Below, one piece after another: positions 18,795 through 30,066 of a stretch of DNA of 64,000 nt. A program made the translations under genes and the position numbers. Origin of the DNA: Russula earlei (lineage: Eukaryota > Basidiomycota > Agaricomycetes > Russulales > Russulaceae); NCBI GenBank assembly GCA_025769875.1, contig JAGFNK010000218.1, positions 1 through 64,000 of the forward strand, in the 5' to 3' direction. Position 1 is the stretch's first letter; every line of letters starts with the position of its first letter. The notes beneath the pieces were generated by a model. The model had not been told where the DNA came from, searched no databases, and worked only from the letters and a program-made list of their open reading frames with translations.

Positions 18795-21700
18795 TTTTTG
18801 CTGGACCTTTATAACCCATATGGCAGCAGGGTTCTTTCTGTGGTATTCCTCTATTAGTCTAGTTGCTTTGATGTTCTCTACTGGTTCCCAAGAGTCATGG
18901 GCTTCGGAGTATCCTTCCCACTGGACTTGATACTCCAGTTGTTTCCTCCTTCCAGTTCATCTTGAACCTAAAATCATTGCTACTTCATATTCTTCTTCTC
19001 CTTCCACCAATTCTGCTTCTGGATTGGTGTAGTTGGCCCCATGCTCCTCTGTCTCCTTGTAAGGTGTCAATAAGGATGCATGAAATGTGTTATGGATCCT
19101 CCAGTGGCTAGGGAGATCCAATCTGTATGTCACTGGGCTGATCACCTCCATTATTTCAAAGGGCCCATATCGTTTTGGGCGTAGTTTCACTGTAGGATGT
19201 GTTGTTTTTAGGTTGGTGCTGTCGAGCCATACCCTTTCTCCTTTCTGATAAGGTTGGAAACTACTTCTTCACTTCTACATTAGGGAAGCGATCTTCATTG
19301 CTTCTTGTGCCTGTGATGTTACACCATTTTCCTTTTACGTTTACCTCTTAACTTTTGCTATGGACTGCTTGCTTTCGTACGTCCCTTTACTTACTAGTCT
19401 CATGATCTCTTATGTCTTGTGATCCCTTCTGTGTTATCATGTGATCCATACACGTCCAGGTAACACTGGATTGCTGTTACTTTCCCTTTGTTTGGTTCTC
19501 TTTCCATTTATATTCACTTCTTAGTTTCAACTGTGCAATGCTGCGCACCTACTGTGCAGCACAGTTACTTGGTTCTGACTCATTCGTGGCCTCATTCCTA
19601 TGACTCCTACTTATTATGACTCCTACTATACTAGTAGCACAGTCAAAGTGCAGCTATTGCTGCGCTTCTCCTGTATATATAATGTAAGGTGAGCCATATC
19701 GCTGGCCTCGGAACCACGTGCGGACCGCGCGCGATGCGTGATGCTCGACCTCCTCCCACACCTTGCCTCCTTCCTTGCATCGCATCGCCCAGTCCTTGCC
19801 ACTGACCACGTGCACACACCACGCCTCGGCACACGCGACGCGTTCGCATCTCAGGCCTTTCACCATGGCCTCGACCGTCTCGACCAGTCTTGATTCTCTT
19901 TCATGCCTATCTCCCTTTCATGCCTTTCATCCTTAGTACTTCTCTCCTGTATATAAAACACCTAGCTACTCTGTAGTAGAAAAAAGAAGAGGAAGAATAC
20001 AGTCTTGTTGAGTTCCCCTTACCTTCAGTCAGAAACAACTGTGCGCGAGTGATCTTGCTCTCCTCTCCTCTCCTTCTCTTCTCCCTTCCTCCTCATTCCT
20101 CTTGCTCTTGGGTCAAGACAACCGTCTTTGGATTGCCGTCCAGCCCCACGAACTCTGCGTGCCCTGGTTTGGCTCGCTTCAATAAGCTCAGTACTTTGTG
20201 ACCAAAGCCCTAAGCTTGGTCTCTTGTAGAATCCAACCTACTCCTGTCCAACATATTCTCCTGCAACCCACTTCACTCTCACAAACTTAAACCACAAACA
20301 CCTCTCCATTTCATCAACTCTCAACACACCATCCACCATCTACTCTTCACCTTTCCCTTCCTCCCCTAAGAGTCTCTCTTCACTCCCCTGAGAAGAGCTC
20401 TCCTCCTTTAAGACCTACCTTCCTCTACTCTCTCTGCGTTGTTCAAGGTCCCCAACGGACTTGAACGCATATAGCTAGTGGAACCAGCCCTAGTCTATCC
20501 CATTACAAACTTACCCTAGCTTCTCAACGGAACGAGTCATAATGTACTAGGAAGGGTCTATTGGCCATAACCTGTTTAGCATAAAACACTTTGACCACTG
20601 CAGGGATCCTTACTCACTATACATGGGAACCAGCCCGTTTCTTGAACACCTCTCTATCATCAACTTGTTTTCCACTTGAGAACTGACACGGCTAGTTACC
20701 GTGACATGTGATCTCGCTTCCTGGATTTGGACTTTCCAATTGTCTATTCTTGGTATCTTCCTTCCCCGATTTGGCTGGTGTGCCTTGGGCATAAAGCCCA
20801 TCCATAAGAAGAAAGGGGGCTGCTTGGTTGTCTCTGAAATGTTAGAATTCATTGTGTATTGCACCAGAGGCAGCCAGTCCACCCAGTCGTCTTGTTGGTG
20901 GTTGCAAAAGATCCTGAGCAATGTTTCCATCATCTGATTTGTCCTTTCTGATTGTCCATCTGTCTGGGGATGGTAGGCAGTGCTGATATTCTGTTTGATA
21001 TGCAGCTGGTCACAAAGTTCCCTAATAAACTTGGAACTTATTAGTTTGTCTTGATCGGATATGATTTTGCTTGGTACTCCCACAAAGGGGAATATTCTGT
21101 CTTTGTAGAGCTGTGCTAGCTCTTCTGCGTCCATCTCTTCCTTGCAAGGAAGCAGGATGATGCCCTTAGTACAATCATGGTCAGTGACAGTCAATATACT
21201 GTCATATCCTTTCGACTTCGGCAATTTGACCACAAAGTCCATGCTGACAGTCAAGAAGGGAGTAGCCCCTTCTTCTGGTGGTATGGGATACAGGGGAGGT
21301 CAACTTGGATGAGTGTTTGACTTGTTACTTTGGCAAATTGTGCATCCTTCCACATATTGGTTGACAAAGCATCTCATGGTGGGCCACCAGCAGTATCGCA
21401 TCATTCCCAGTAATGTTTTAGCCTTCCCTGGGTGTCCTGCTGTGGGACTGTCATGATACTGTTCCAGTAACATCCTGTGGGTCCCTTTGTCTCCTGTAAC
21501 CACCAAGGCTTCATTCTTCCACCATAAGCTATGTCGCTTCTCCAGTCGGTGTCTCTGTACCCAATCAAGTAACTTTAATCGGTGTCTTTCTTCCCCTTAT
21601 TGGTTCTTTATCCATTCTTCAAATGCAGTAGTATGCATTACTCAAATAAAAAGGTGGTCAGGTAGTGCGACCACTTCTTCTTTATCCCCTTGTCCATCAT

Positions 21701-23600
21701 CAAGGTCAGGTCTCCTAGACAGGGTGTCTGCTTTGTTCCTTGCCCCTGCCTGGTGTTTCAGCTCTAAGTCAAAGTCCACCAAGAAGGTAATGTATCTTGC
21801 CACTTGACCATTTATTCACTGAGGGTGTCAGTAATGCAACAGGTTCGCATGGTCTGTATAGACCACCACCTTATGCTTTGCTCCCATGAGCAGGTGTCTC
21901 CAGTGCTTCAAGGCTCGCACCATGGCTAAGAACTCTTTGTCCCATATGTCATAGTTCTTTTCTGCTTGTTTCAAGGCTGTGGAGAAGTAACCTATTGGCC
22001 TCCTCTTTCCTTGTTCATCCTTCTGGAATAGTACTGCTCCAATAGCATAATTGGATGCGTCTACTTCCAGTTCAAAGGGTTGCTCCTCATCAGGATGGAG
22101 CAGGACAGGGTTGGAAGATACTATGTGGATAAGTCATTCCAGAGCATCTTTGCATTCTTGGGTCCATTCGAATGGTACCCCTTTCTTTGTCAAGGCAATA
22201 ATGGGTTGAGCAATCTGGCTGAATCCTCGAATGAAAGCCCTGTTATAGCTGAGGACTCCCATGACCTTGCGCACTTCATGCACATCCTTGATTTCTCTAG
22301 GCCAGTCCGTGATTCCTCGGACCTTGGAGGCCTCAATCTTCATCTTCCCTTCATCTATGTCCCATCCCAGCATGGTTAGTTTTCACACCATGAACTGGCA
22401 CTTCTTGGGTTTCAGGAAGTATGACTTCTTCTGCATCAGCATGAGTAGTTCGCTGATACATTGCTCATGGATTTCTAGTTGTTCGGGACTGTCCCCCATG
22501 GCAATTCCAAAGTCATCCAGATAGTTGACAGTGTATTCTGCCCATTGGTCCAGCCAGTCACCAAAGTCTCTTCTCATCAGCCTAGTAAAGAAGGCTGGCA
22601 CATTCTTGAGCCCGAAATACATGATGTTGGGCAGGTAGGTTCCATATGGCATCTTGAAGGCTGCCTTCCAGCAATCTCCTTCTGCCAGTCGCACATTATT
22701 GTATCCCCATCATATATTGAACTTGGAGAACACCTTTTTCCCTTGAAGTCTTTCCACCTCTTGTTCCAGATGTGGTAAAGGTTCATTGTCTCATCTGGTC
22801 CACTGATTTAGTCATTGATAGTCTACAATGATCCTCTTCTCCTTGCTGTCCTTCTTGCCAATGAAGAACACTGGAGATGTGTAGCTGGATGGACCTGGAG
22901 TGATGTATCGCTTTTCTACTTCATCAGCTAGGAATTTCTTGAGGTATTCTCATTCATCTTGTGTTAGGGGGTACACTTTGCAATTTAGCTCCTTTGGTGC
23001 ATCAGGTAACAGCTCTATCTGCATATCTTGTTCCCTTGGTGGTGGGAACCTCTGGGACTTCTCTTCTGAGAAGACATCTGCAAAGCGGTGGAATCACTTT
23101 GGAACATTGGCAAGGGGGTCCTCTCCTTCCTGTGGTTCAATTGACTGCTGGGCCCACTTCTGAGCAATAGTCGTCTTTTGTAGGTAAATGGCTTCCCCTT
23201 TCTTCAATTGTTGGCCTTCATCTCTTGCTTGCTTTTGGATATTTGCGACATAGAGATCCAGGTACTTGTATCAAGCAGTCTCAATCTGTACCACTCCTTC
23301 CATCAGCTGTCCTTTCTTCCAGTTGATGGTGGGGTCGAACTCATATAGGAAGGGATATCCCAGGATGACCTGATCTGTTCCTAAATCTGTGAGATAGAAC
23401 TTTTGCAAGCTCTCCTTCTCCTTATATCGGACATGAAGCCAGCAGTAATGGGTGAGTTCCCCTTGCTTATTCTGGGTTCCATTGACGTTTCGTACTACCA
23501 TGGGTTCATGTAGTTCTTGTTTCCCAATCTTCAGTCTTTTCCAAGTGATCAATGAAGTTCTCTGTTGCTCCACTGTCCAGTAGAGCAGATTCCTCGGCCG
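18795..23600 (-). pseudogene. Gypsy pol: protease, RT, RNase H, integrase, chromodomain
   Basis: Minus-strand order: aspartic protease (ALLDSGATENFI, about 23550-23596); reverse transcriptase (about 22390-23080, NYLDDFGIAM near 22512); RNase H (about 21600-22370, LEVDASNYAIGAVLF and YTDHANL); integrase with HHCC finger (QYHDSPTAGHPG ... CTICQSNK, 21300-21460) and catalytic residues (SMDF, ISDQD, GQSERTNQ, 20950-21250); then a GPF/Y-like module (KRYGPFEIMEVISPVTYRL) and a chromodomain (18795-18960: YQVQWEGY, DSWEPVENI, LIEEYH). Chromodomains of such elements direct insertion to marked chromatin. The solo LTR at 19317-20706 splits the integrase. Several TGA codons stand where Arg (CGA) is expected, for example before WGYNNV and after NQWTR. 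Confidence 0.88.
19317..20706 (+). mobile_element. Solo LTR, family F (copy 1)
   Basis: 1390 bp, TGTTACACC to CCGTGACA, with TSD TGTGA (19312-19316 and 20707-20711), inside the Gypsy integrase gene. It has two TATA-like sites (CTGTATATATAA near 19673 and CTGTATATAAAAC near 19949). About 480 bp between them (roughly 19690-20190) are missing from copy 2 at 39758; the first half of that block is unusually CpG-rich. Gypsy coding resumes in frame across the TSD. Confidence 0.9.
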
Positions 23601-24342
23601 CCATGTGTGCAGTGATGAAAGTGAATGGAATATTCATAGCATTCAGTCTTCTAATGTACACTTGCAACACACTATTCTTCCTAAGCCAGGCCGTCGACTT
23701 AGGTGTTCCTAAAAACCCTGTTCCATCAGTTCTTCCAATAAGTCCTCCTTCTGTTTGGTGGACATCTTCTTTATGGATGCAGAGGAGGAGCTCTTGTTGT
23801 AGGCAGGAGGAGGAGATGTGGATTGTCCAGAGACAGTGCTTTCATTTCCACTGTCCCCTGAATCATCCTCCTTTTCTGTTTCCAGAGCTCGAGCTTTTCC
23901 TTTGTCCCTTGGGTTACTTGATTTCTTTTTGACTCTGTCCTTGTCAGGACAGTTCCGGCTGATATGCCCTGCTTTCTTGCAGATGGAGCATTTCCCTTCT
24001 GCTAGCAGTTTCTTCTTTTCCTCTGTCAGAGGAGGATGTCACTTGGTCCTTTCTGCATCAGTGGATACTGAGTCCACTTCCATAGCATTCGGGTCTCTTT
24101 GGTTTTGCCTTTTCCCAGCCTGTAGGGATTTCATGTGATTCTCCCTGGTGGTCAACAATCCACCTCCAGATCCAATATTGGCTTTCATGAGCTGGTCTCT
24201 GGCCTGTTCTTCCCTAGCAGCATTGATCCATGCTTGCAGATCATTGATGGCAGGTATGTCTCTGACTGGTTGATTGTAGATTTGTCGCACCAGCCAGGTG
24301 ATCAGTCCAGCCTTATAGGCTTCAACTGCTCCTGGTGAATTC

Positions 24343-25796
24343 TGTTACAAACCAAGGCCAGGTCCTGGCCGTAGATTGTCCTGTTTCACTCAAGAGAGAC
24401 CTCTCTCACTTTGAATTGCCAAACTCCCTTCCATTTCCTGGGCTACCCCTCCTGTGGTACAAGATATCGCTATTGCAAAGGCACTATAACACGACCAGGC
24501 ACCCATTTCCTAATCAGATAATCATCGCATGGCAGCCACATGGTCGCCCAGCCACCAAGAACCTAAAACAGCGGCACAAACTCTTAGAAACTGTTGCATA
24601 ACTCATCTGATGTCATCAAGGCTCCAATGACATCATGGCTGACTGAGCGACTCCACAGTGACCTCATAGGCTCACTAAGCGCTCCACAGTGACATCATAA
24701 TGATGTCATCACTCCACAATGATCAGTAATGCGCTCAGTATGTTATGGCATCGCGGCCGTAAGAGCGTTAGCTCAAAGTTCAATAGGGCCAAGTCCCTGT
24801 GACTTGGTTCAAGGGTTTAGTGGGGCTGGCTCAAAGAGACTGGATCAAGGGTTTAGCATCTCAATGCTGAGTCAAGCAATGACTCAGTCTGCAGACAGAG
24901 TTGATCTTCTGGTTTCACAGAAGAGGAGGACAATGAGAGAGAGGCAGAGGAGGAAGAGGAACACAAGGGTTCCCTGAGGTGTACTCAAGTCAAGCAAGAT
25001 GTAAGCCAGCACAACACAAGTTGTGATTGAGAGACAATTTACAGGGCAAAGGGATGTGACAGGAAATGGGACAAAGCTAAGCTTGGGGCATTCCCCAGCT
25101 TCTACAGGTGCTTAAATACTGTATGTAGCGAGGCTGTACAGTACTATATGCAGAACAATAGATAAAGGCAGGCCAATAGCAAAAGTAACTCAACAATAGG
25201 TGAAACACAATAGATGAAACACAACAGGTGAAACAATAAGAGGTCATCAATATCAAGGGATGAAACAGTAACCAAGGGTACGAGGGTGGAAGGTAGGGAA
25301 CAAATAAGAAGTGAAACAGGGATGAACCAAAAGAGGGGTAGATCACAACATAGTAAGCCTGAAACTTGACACAAGCAAGTTTATGCCTCTGTAGTCCTAT
25401 TGGATGGTACCAAAGGGTCCAGAATAGTTCCAGTTCTTTGTAATCGACCCTGTACACTGTATATAAGCCCCAATGAAGCATGGCAGTCGTCAGACTGTCC
25501 ATTTGTGATACTCTCATCTTCCTGGGTACTCCCCTGCAACTGCTCAGTCTAAAGTCCTCCCTTGTCTTCAAGGTACTCTTCAACGACTGCCTTGTTTAAA
25601 GCCCCTTGCTGCACTGGCCTCCACTCTTCGCCTCTGCCTTCTGCAACACATACCAGTCCCCATCTTGTACCTCCTAGTCATTTGGCTTATCCTCTTGTTC
25701 AACGCCGTTTACACCACGTACCATCTATTCCGACCCTTGCCCACCTGCTCCTGAGTCCTTAGTGATCAGCAGTATGTGTCTTGACAAATTCTGGTC
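24343..25796 (+). mobile_element. Solo LTR, family C (copy 2), with a family D solo LTR inside
   Basis: Starts TGTTACAAACC and ends GTGTCTTGACA, with TSD AATTC (24338-24342 and 25797-25801). Removing the nested D LTR (24741-25350) leaves about 840 bp that align throughout with copy 1 at 53758 (inverted), which shows the empty site CTCAGTAAGCCTG. The promoter (TATATAAG at 25460, GGCAGTCGTCAGACTGTCC at 25482-25500) points along the plus strand. Confidence 0.92.
24741..25350 (-). mobile_element. Solo LTR, family D (copy 1)
   Basis: 610 bp, TGTTATGGCATCG to GATCACAACA. The TSD is CAGTA at the left and TAGTA at the right, a single C/T difference. It sits inside a family C solo LTR, itself inside Gypsy gag. 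It contains a few copies of a GTGAAACACAATAG-type repeat (about 25198-25235). Confidence 0.88.
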
Positions 25797-26946
25797 CCAT
25801 CCTGCTTTACTGAGCAGAACAAGGAATTTGCTAGTATAATCATCCAGCAATGCTGCTTTAGACATGGACAATTGTTGTAGCTCCATGAAAGCGTCTTCAG
25901 GCTCTGTGGTGTCTTTGAATTCTCTGAAGAAGTCATCCACAAATTTGGTCCAAAAGAGCATGTCAGTTGGATCTAGCTGCACTGGTGCATAGGGAGATGG
26001 TGGGTCCCCATTTTTTTTTGCTTGTACCAGGTTTGTTTGGTTGACCACCAATTCATGTACCTTCTCTCCTTTGATATAGGTGAGAGCTAGGGCTACTCAC
26101 TTCATTGGAATAGTCATAGTCGGGTTGTCACTGTTAAGCAGATTCCATAGATTGAAATCCTGGATGAAGTACTTCATCTTCTTCCTGTCTCCTTTGAAGA
26201 CTTCAGGAGGCTCTCCTTTCAGAGATCCATTGCCTCCATGGGGGCCTGGTGCCGGCTGAGGTGCCAGGTTCGCCCCTGGTCCTACAGGAGGTGCTGCAGG
26301 TTGTCCCCCTCCTGGAGGGCCTCCTCCAGGTGGGCCTCCTCCTGGTACTGGTGGACCTGTGGGTCCAAAGGGGACTCCTCCACCTCCAGGTGGTTGTCCT
26401 TCACCAGGTGGACCACCTCCAGGGTTTATTACAATGGTGGGCCCTGTTCTTCCACCTGCTGTCTGGGTGGCAATGGTGGCTGTCTGCGTTGCTGCAATGG
26501 TAGCCATTTCAACTGATTCTTCTGGTTCTTCAACAATTGTTGGTTCAATGGGTGAGACATGTACTGTCTGCTCTAGTCTTTCAGCTAGCTCCAATACTTC
26601 TGGTGCTTCTGCTTTCTGATCTGTAGTCGGAGGGTCTGACTTCTCTGTTTCTCCACTTGATGATTTTTGTATCAATGGAGCTGGGTCATCTACTACTGGG
26701 CTTCTGGGTTCCCAATGAGTAGTATAAGGATCTGTCTTGATTCCTAGACCTAGGACCTTATATTCGTCAATGTCTTTGTCCTCTTCTGCATAGGGATGTC
26801 CTTTGTGGTAATCAACAAAGTACCACTGATCATTGATGTATTTGCAAGGAAGGTAGCTTCCTTTGTATCAGACCTCATATCTGTTAGGTCCTTCCTGGTC
26901 TGCCCAACACCAGATGGCAGTCCCTTTGATTCCTGAGGGTAGATTG

Positions 26947-27908
26947 TGTCAAGACTCACTGTTGAACTATCCAGTTCAAGAGCGAGGGATAAGCTCGAAG
27001 ACGAGTCGATAGACGTCCAAGACCGCGTGGGCAAGGAGTAGAACCCAGAGGAGCAACAAATACCAGAGAGGTATTGTTACTGTGAGAGTAGAACAATCAC
27101 GCAGGGAAGAGGCCAGGATAGTCACAAGGGGATGGTCCTTAAAGGAGTATCCCAGGAATGGAGAGTGCCATAAACAAATGGACAGTCTGAGGACTGTCCG
27201 CTACTTTATTGAGCGCTTATATACTACAAGAGAACTGCTAAATAGGGAACAAGTCATAACCTTGTTATCAAGCACCATAGGGTGATGAGTAAGAAGTCGG
27301 AGGACGCTTACTGAGCATGCTCAGTCATGCTCAGTAAGCTGCTGAGTAAGAAGCTTCTCTTGATGAGTAAGAGCTTCCATTGTCCACGTGTTCACTGCTT
27401 TAGTGCATGTGCAAGCACCTGATTCATTTCCTGTTAGTTAGTTTAGGGCCGGTCATTTGAGGACTTGTAGTTTGGTTAGGGAATAGTGTTATCTTATAAG
27501 GCCCTTATATAGTTCTATTAGGGTCCTTAGAGTCGACCCTAATACTTCTATTAAGGTCCTTAGTGTTGCCTTATAGTTCGTTCTATAGTTATTAGAGTTG
27601 GTCTAATAACGCGTTTGTAGGGCCTTTGATACTAGGTTAGTACCTATTGTAGAGTTCCTAGGGTCATTCCAAAGGGTCCTTAGAAAGGCCCTAATGCTGT
27701 CTTTTGTTGCTAGAAGGGTTGCTTTTAAGTGGGGCTTGCTGTATGTCGATTGTGCCGAGAATCGCTCGCGCAACAATGTGCGCGCGATATTGTGGACACC
27801 TCTACTCACCCCTTTTGCTCGTGTGAACAGGGTGACACCATAGAGGCTGGGTTTCCTCCTATAAGGAAGGGTCCTTCAAGGGCCCTCTCCAGAGAATGGT
27901 TCATGACA
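26947..27908 (-). mobile_element. Solo LTR, family B (copy 2)
   Basis: 962 bp, TGTCAAGACTCACTG to GGTTCATGACA, with TSD GATTG (26942-26946 and 27909-27913). The orientation is opposite to copy 1. It interrupts the 5' part of the Gypsy gag. It retains many CpG sites and is therefore one of the younger members. Confidence 0.93.
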
Positions 27909-28231
27909 GATTGTCCCTCTCTCTAGCTTAGAACCAACCAAATTTGGTTCCTTGCTTCAATTTCTGGTTGAACTTTACATGTATGCTATGTTCACCTTTG
28001 ATCTCCAGTTTGTCCACTTGCCACTGCCTTTCCTAGGGAGTCGGAACTTGTGTGCCCGCTTACCACTGTCTATGCCAATGACAGTAGGGGTCTTTACAGA
28101 AGTATGCATGTGTCCAACCATGCTGCTCGTCAAGAGTCACGTAGTACACCTTCTTCTTGTTGTGGAGAGGTCTGTATAGATTCTCTCCCTTGACTATTTC
28201 ACAGTGATGTCTGTGATAGAAGCTCAACTTA

Positions 28232-28852
28232 TGTTAAGGCTCCAAAGTGCCTTAAATAAGATCAATGGTCGCGTCTATGAATGCATCCTACCAATGCAGA
28301 TATGCTTGAGTCAAGCAAGCAATACTTGTGGAGGGGAAGGAGTATTAGATCCTTCTGGAGTATGGCAACAAGATGAGAGGGGCTCTGCAGATGGGGTAGG
28401 AGTCAACTGTTTGGGATTGGCAAACTAAGTCGAGCTTAGGGCTCAACTGCTACAGTCTGAGGGCTTTATATAGCCCTACAGATATAAGGTTTGTGCTACT
28501 GTAGTACTGGTTGGTGCTATAGAAGCAAGAGGCAGCTCATAGAAGCGAGGTTGCTTCTATGTAAATGATCTCAGTGCTGGAAGCATTAAGTGCTTCCCTA
28601 GTAGCAATCTCAGTGTCATAAGTACTTTCCTAATCAAGGAAGCAACGTACATGGCAGTACAGGAACATCTGGAACAGAAGCAATGCTACTCATTGCTTCT
28701 TCAATACATCTTTAGAAAGATACGATCAACGCGTTCCAAACGCGATATTAACGAACATAAATGATCAAGATCTGACACATGCATGATGCAAACGGTGCAG
28801 TCCATAGTTCAGGTGTTCCAGCATCTTCCGGACCCCAAACCACTTGGTAACA
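28232..28852 (-). repeat. Gypsy 5' LTR
   Basis: 621 bp, TGTTAAGGCTCC to CTTGGTAACA. On the minus strand a TATATAAAGCCC box lies near 28460-28470. No TGG-starting primer-binding site adjoins it (the minus strand continues TAAGTTGAGCTTCTATC), so the priming mode was not identified. It is the intact reference for the interrupted 3' LTR. Confidence 0.92.
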
Positions 28853-29507
28853 AGTGGTTCTTCTGGTCCTTGAAGTAATAAAACTTCTTACCATCATTCT
28901 TGCATCCACCACCCATCTGAATGGCTTTCTCATCCTCATTCCAAAGGTGTTCTGGTGGAAAACCATCAAACATAGTGTTTATTCCTTCATACTTATTGAA
29001 GAAGTCATAGACAATAGGCTTATTGAAGTTTTTTGCTCATTTTGGATCAAGTTTGGCAGCACAGTCCAGAGCTCTGGATGGTGGCTTTCAAACTTGAGAT
29101 TCCATCGTTTCCCTATCACCTTCCCAGAAATTACCTGTACATGCGCATGTAGTTCCTGAGGAGACCATGGCTGGCCTTCCTGAGCTTGCTGCCTGCACCA
29201 GTCAAGCAAGGTCTGCTCTTCTGCTGGGGTAAGCTTCTGGTGTGCTTGTGACAACTTCTTCCAGCTGGTATGGCATCCCTTGGCCCTATCACAGAGTGTA
29301 GATTTCAAAATCTGCAAGAATGCATAAACAAAAATAGGAACATAGAATGGAAAAACTGACACCTCGATCTCTGGCAGCGTCCCACAATGACTCAAATTCT
29401 CCACTGGCCACAGATCCCAGTGCTTCATTTAGGTGAGCCTTGTAACCTGGGTTGCCTGCATGCCAGTCCCACCACCTATGTTGCCTTTTGGCAGGCATGG
29501 GCAGCAA
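28853..29507 (-). pseudogene. pogo-like transposase, 5' half
   Basis: The minus strand begins MLPMPAKRQHRWW and continues LNEALGSVASGEFESLWDAA (a psq-type helix-turn-helix). A CENP-B-like second DNA-binding part follows (KLSQAHQKLTPAEEQTLLDW, QPWSPQELHAHV, GKVIGKRW), and then the start of the DDE domain (NEDEKAIQMGG, KKFYYF). The coding then meets the Gypsy insertion. The reading continues on the far side at 15447 in the frame expected once one copy of AGTGG is removed. A small intron probably lies near 29290-29370. Confidence 0.78.
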
Positions 29508-29785
29508 CCTTGGTGAATGTGAGTCAAAGATGTGAAATGGTGCAGTGCAATGGGATTATTGATAGCATTTGATCTCTGACATGGCATCAATTGGCAGGTG
29601 TGACATCTGCCCATTTTCTCACCCTCCTAGCACTGAGATTTATGAAGGAAAAAATTGCCATAGGAATGTTCAATACACTTAATAGAATGTATGTACAAAG
29701 TTTGAGGCAGTTTGGTGGTAAAGTGAGAGAGATATTTGATGTGTCTGAATGAGGGGTCTGTCTGAAGCTTGGGTTAAGCACAGTA

Positions 29786-30066
29786 CTATCCCTGTGCCCT
29801 CATTCGGACAGGGCCCTCATTCAGACAGGGCCCTCATTCGGACACCATCAATTTCTCATGTATCTCTTACTCAACAACCACGATACTTTGAATACTGTAT
29901 ATAGTATCTTCTATCTACATACCCAATAAATTTCTATGATGAAAAATGTGTTGTGCAGCAAAATCGAAAAATGGCTGTGTGTCACACTTGCTGACTGATG
30001 CCGCGTTGGAGCTCTTAGTTTGAGGTGTGACAGAGCGTGACTGTCCGAATGAGGGCACAGGGATCG
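29786..30066. mobile_element. MITE J, pogo-like ends
   Basis: 281 bp with TIRs CTATCCCTGTGCCCTCATTC and, inverted, GAATGAGGGCACAGGGATCG, flanked by TA (29784-29785 and 30067-30068). The left subterminal region repeats CCCTCATTCGGACAG three times. The CCCTCATTCRGACA part is shared with the TIR of the neighbouring pogo element, so it is probably a relative mobilised by a similar transposase. It shares one TA with the pogo element, which inserted exactly at its edge. It lies about 320 bp upstream of the KPVIYLYPP gene. Confidence 0.75.

Larger units (their letters stand above)
23601..28231 (-). pseudogene. Gypsy gag, interrupted by two LTR insertions
   Basis: From the 5' LTR the minus strand is coding almost at once. 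A segment with a Cys/His cluster (AYFCKDPYCHWHRQWAG, near 28060-28110) is cut by solo LTR B at 26947. It continues as WYFVDYHKGHPYAEEDKD, then a Pro/Gly-rich repeat (GGGPPGGGPPGGGQP, 26240-26400) and a retrotransposon gag helical domain (DPTDMLFWTKFVDDFFREF, 25802-26096). That domain is cut by the C/D LTR pair at 24343-25796 and resumes at 24039-24342, ending in a CCHC knuckle CSICKKAGHISRNC (23945-23989). Gag forms the particle and binds RNA. Frame breaks and stops are present. Confidence 0.8.
15448..28852 (-). mobile_element. Ty3/Gypsy chromovirus with nested solo LTRs
   Basis: The LTRs are 15448-17036 (621 bp plus a nested insertion) and 28232-28852 (621 bp), starting TGTTAAGGC and ending TTGGTAACA. 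The 5-bp TSD is AGTGG (15443-15447 and 28853-28857). The target is the pogo transposase gene, whose coding sequence continues on the other side. Five solo LTRs are inside (15518, 19317, 24343 with 24741 inside it, and 26947); subtracting them leaves about 8.6 kb. Gag, protease, RT, RNase H, integrase and chromodomain are all recognisable on the minus strand, in that order, but many in-frame TGA codons make the copy inactive. The LTRs differ by only a few per cent by eye, mostly C/T and G/A. Confidence 0.93.
13215..29783 (-). mobile_element. pogo/Fot1-like transposon split by a Gypsy element
   Basis: The TIRs are CTGTGCATAACCTGAGCTTT at the left and, inverted, AAGCTTGGGTTAAGCACAG at the right, with TA at 13213-13214 and 29784-29785. 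Similarity of the two ends extends about 45 bp (ACAGACCCCTCA). Without the Gypsy insertion (15448-28852 plus a 5-bp TSD) the element is about 3.16 kb, a normal length for this group. The transposase gene is on the minus strand, with its 5' half at 28.7-29.5 kb and its 3' half at 13.4-15.4 kb. Confidence 0.85.

Noticed and set aside
26238..26619. Plus-strand frames of 84-92 codons over the Pro/Gly-rich gag repeat
   Set aside because: They are antisense shadows of the repetitive GGGPP coding on the minus strand.
15518..27908. LTR B copies 1 and 2 as the two LTRs or inverted termini of one giant element
   Set aside because: They are in inverted orientation and each has its own different 5-bp TSD (CAGAT and GATTG), so they are independent solo LTRs.
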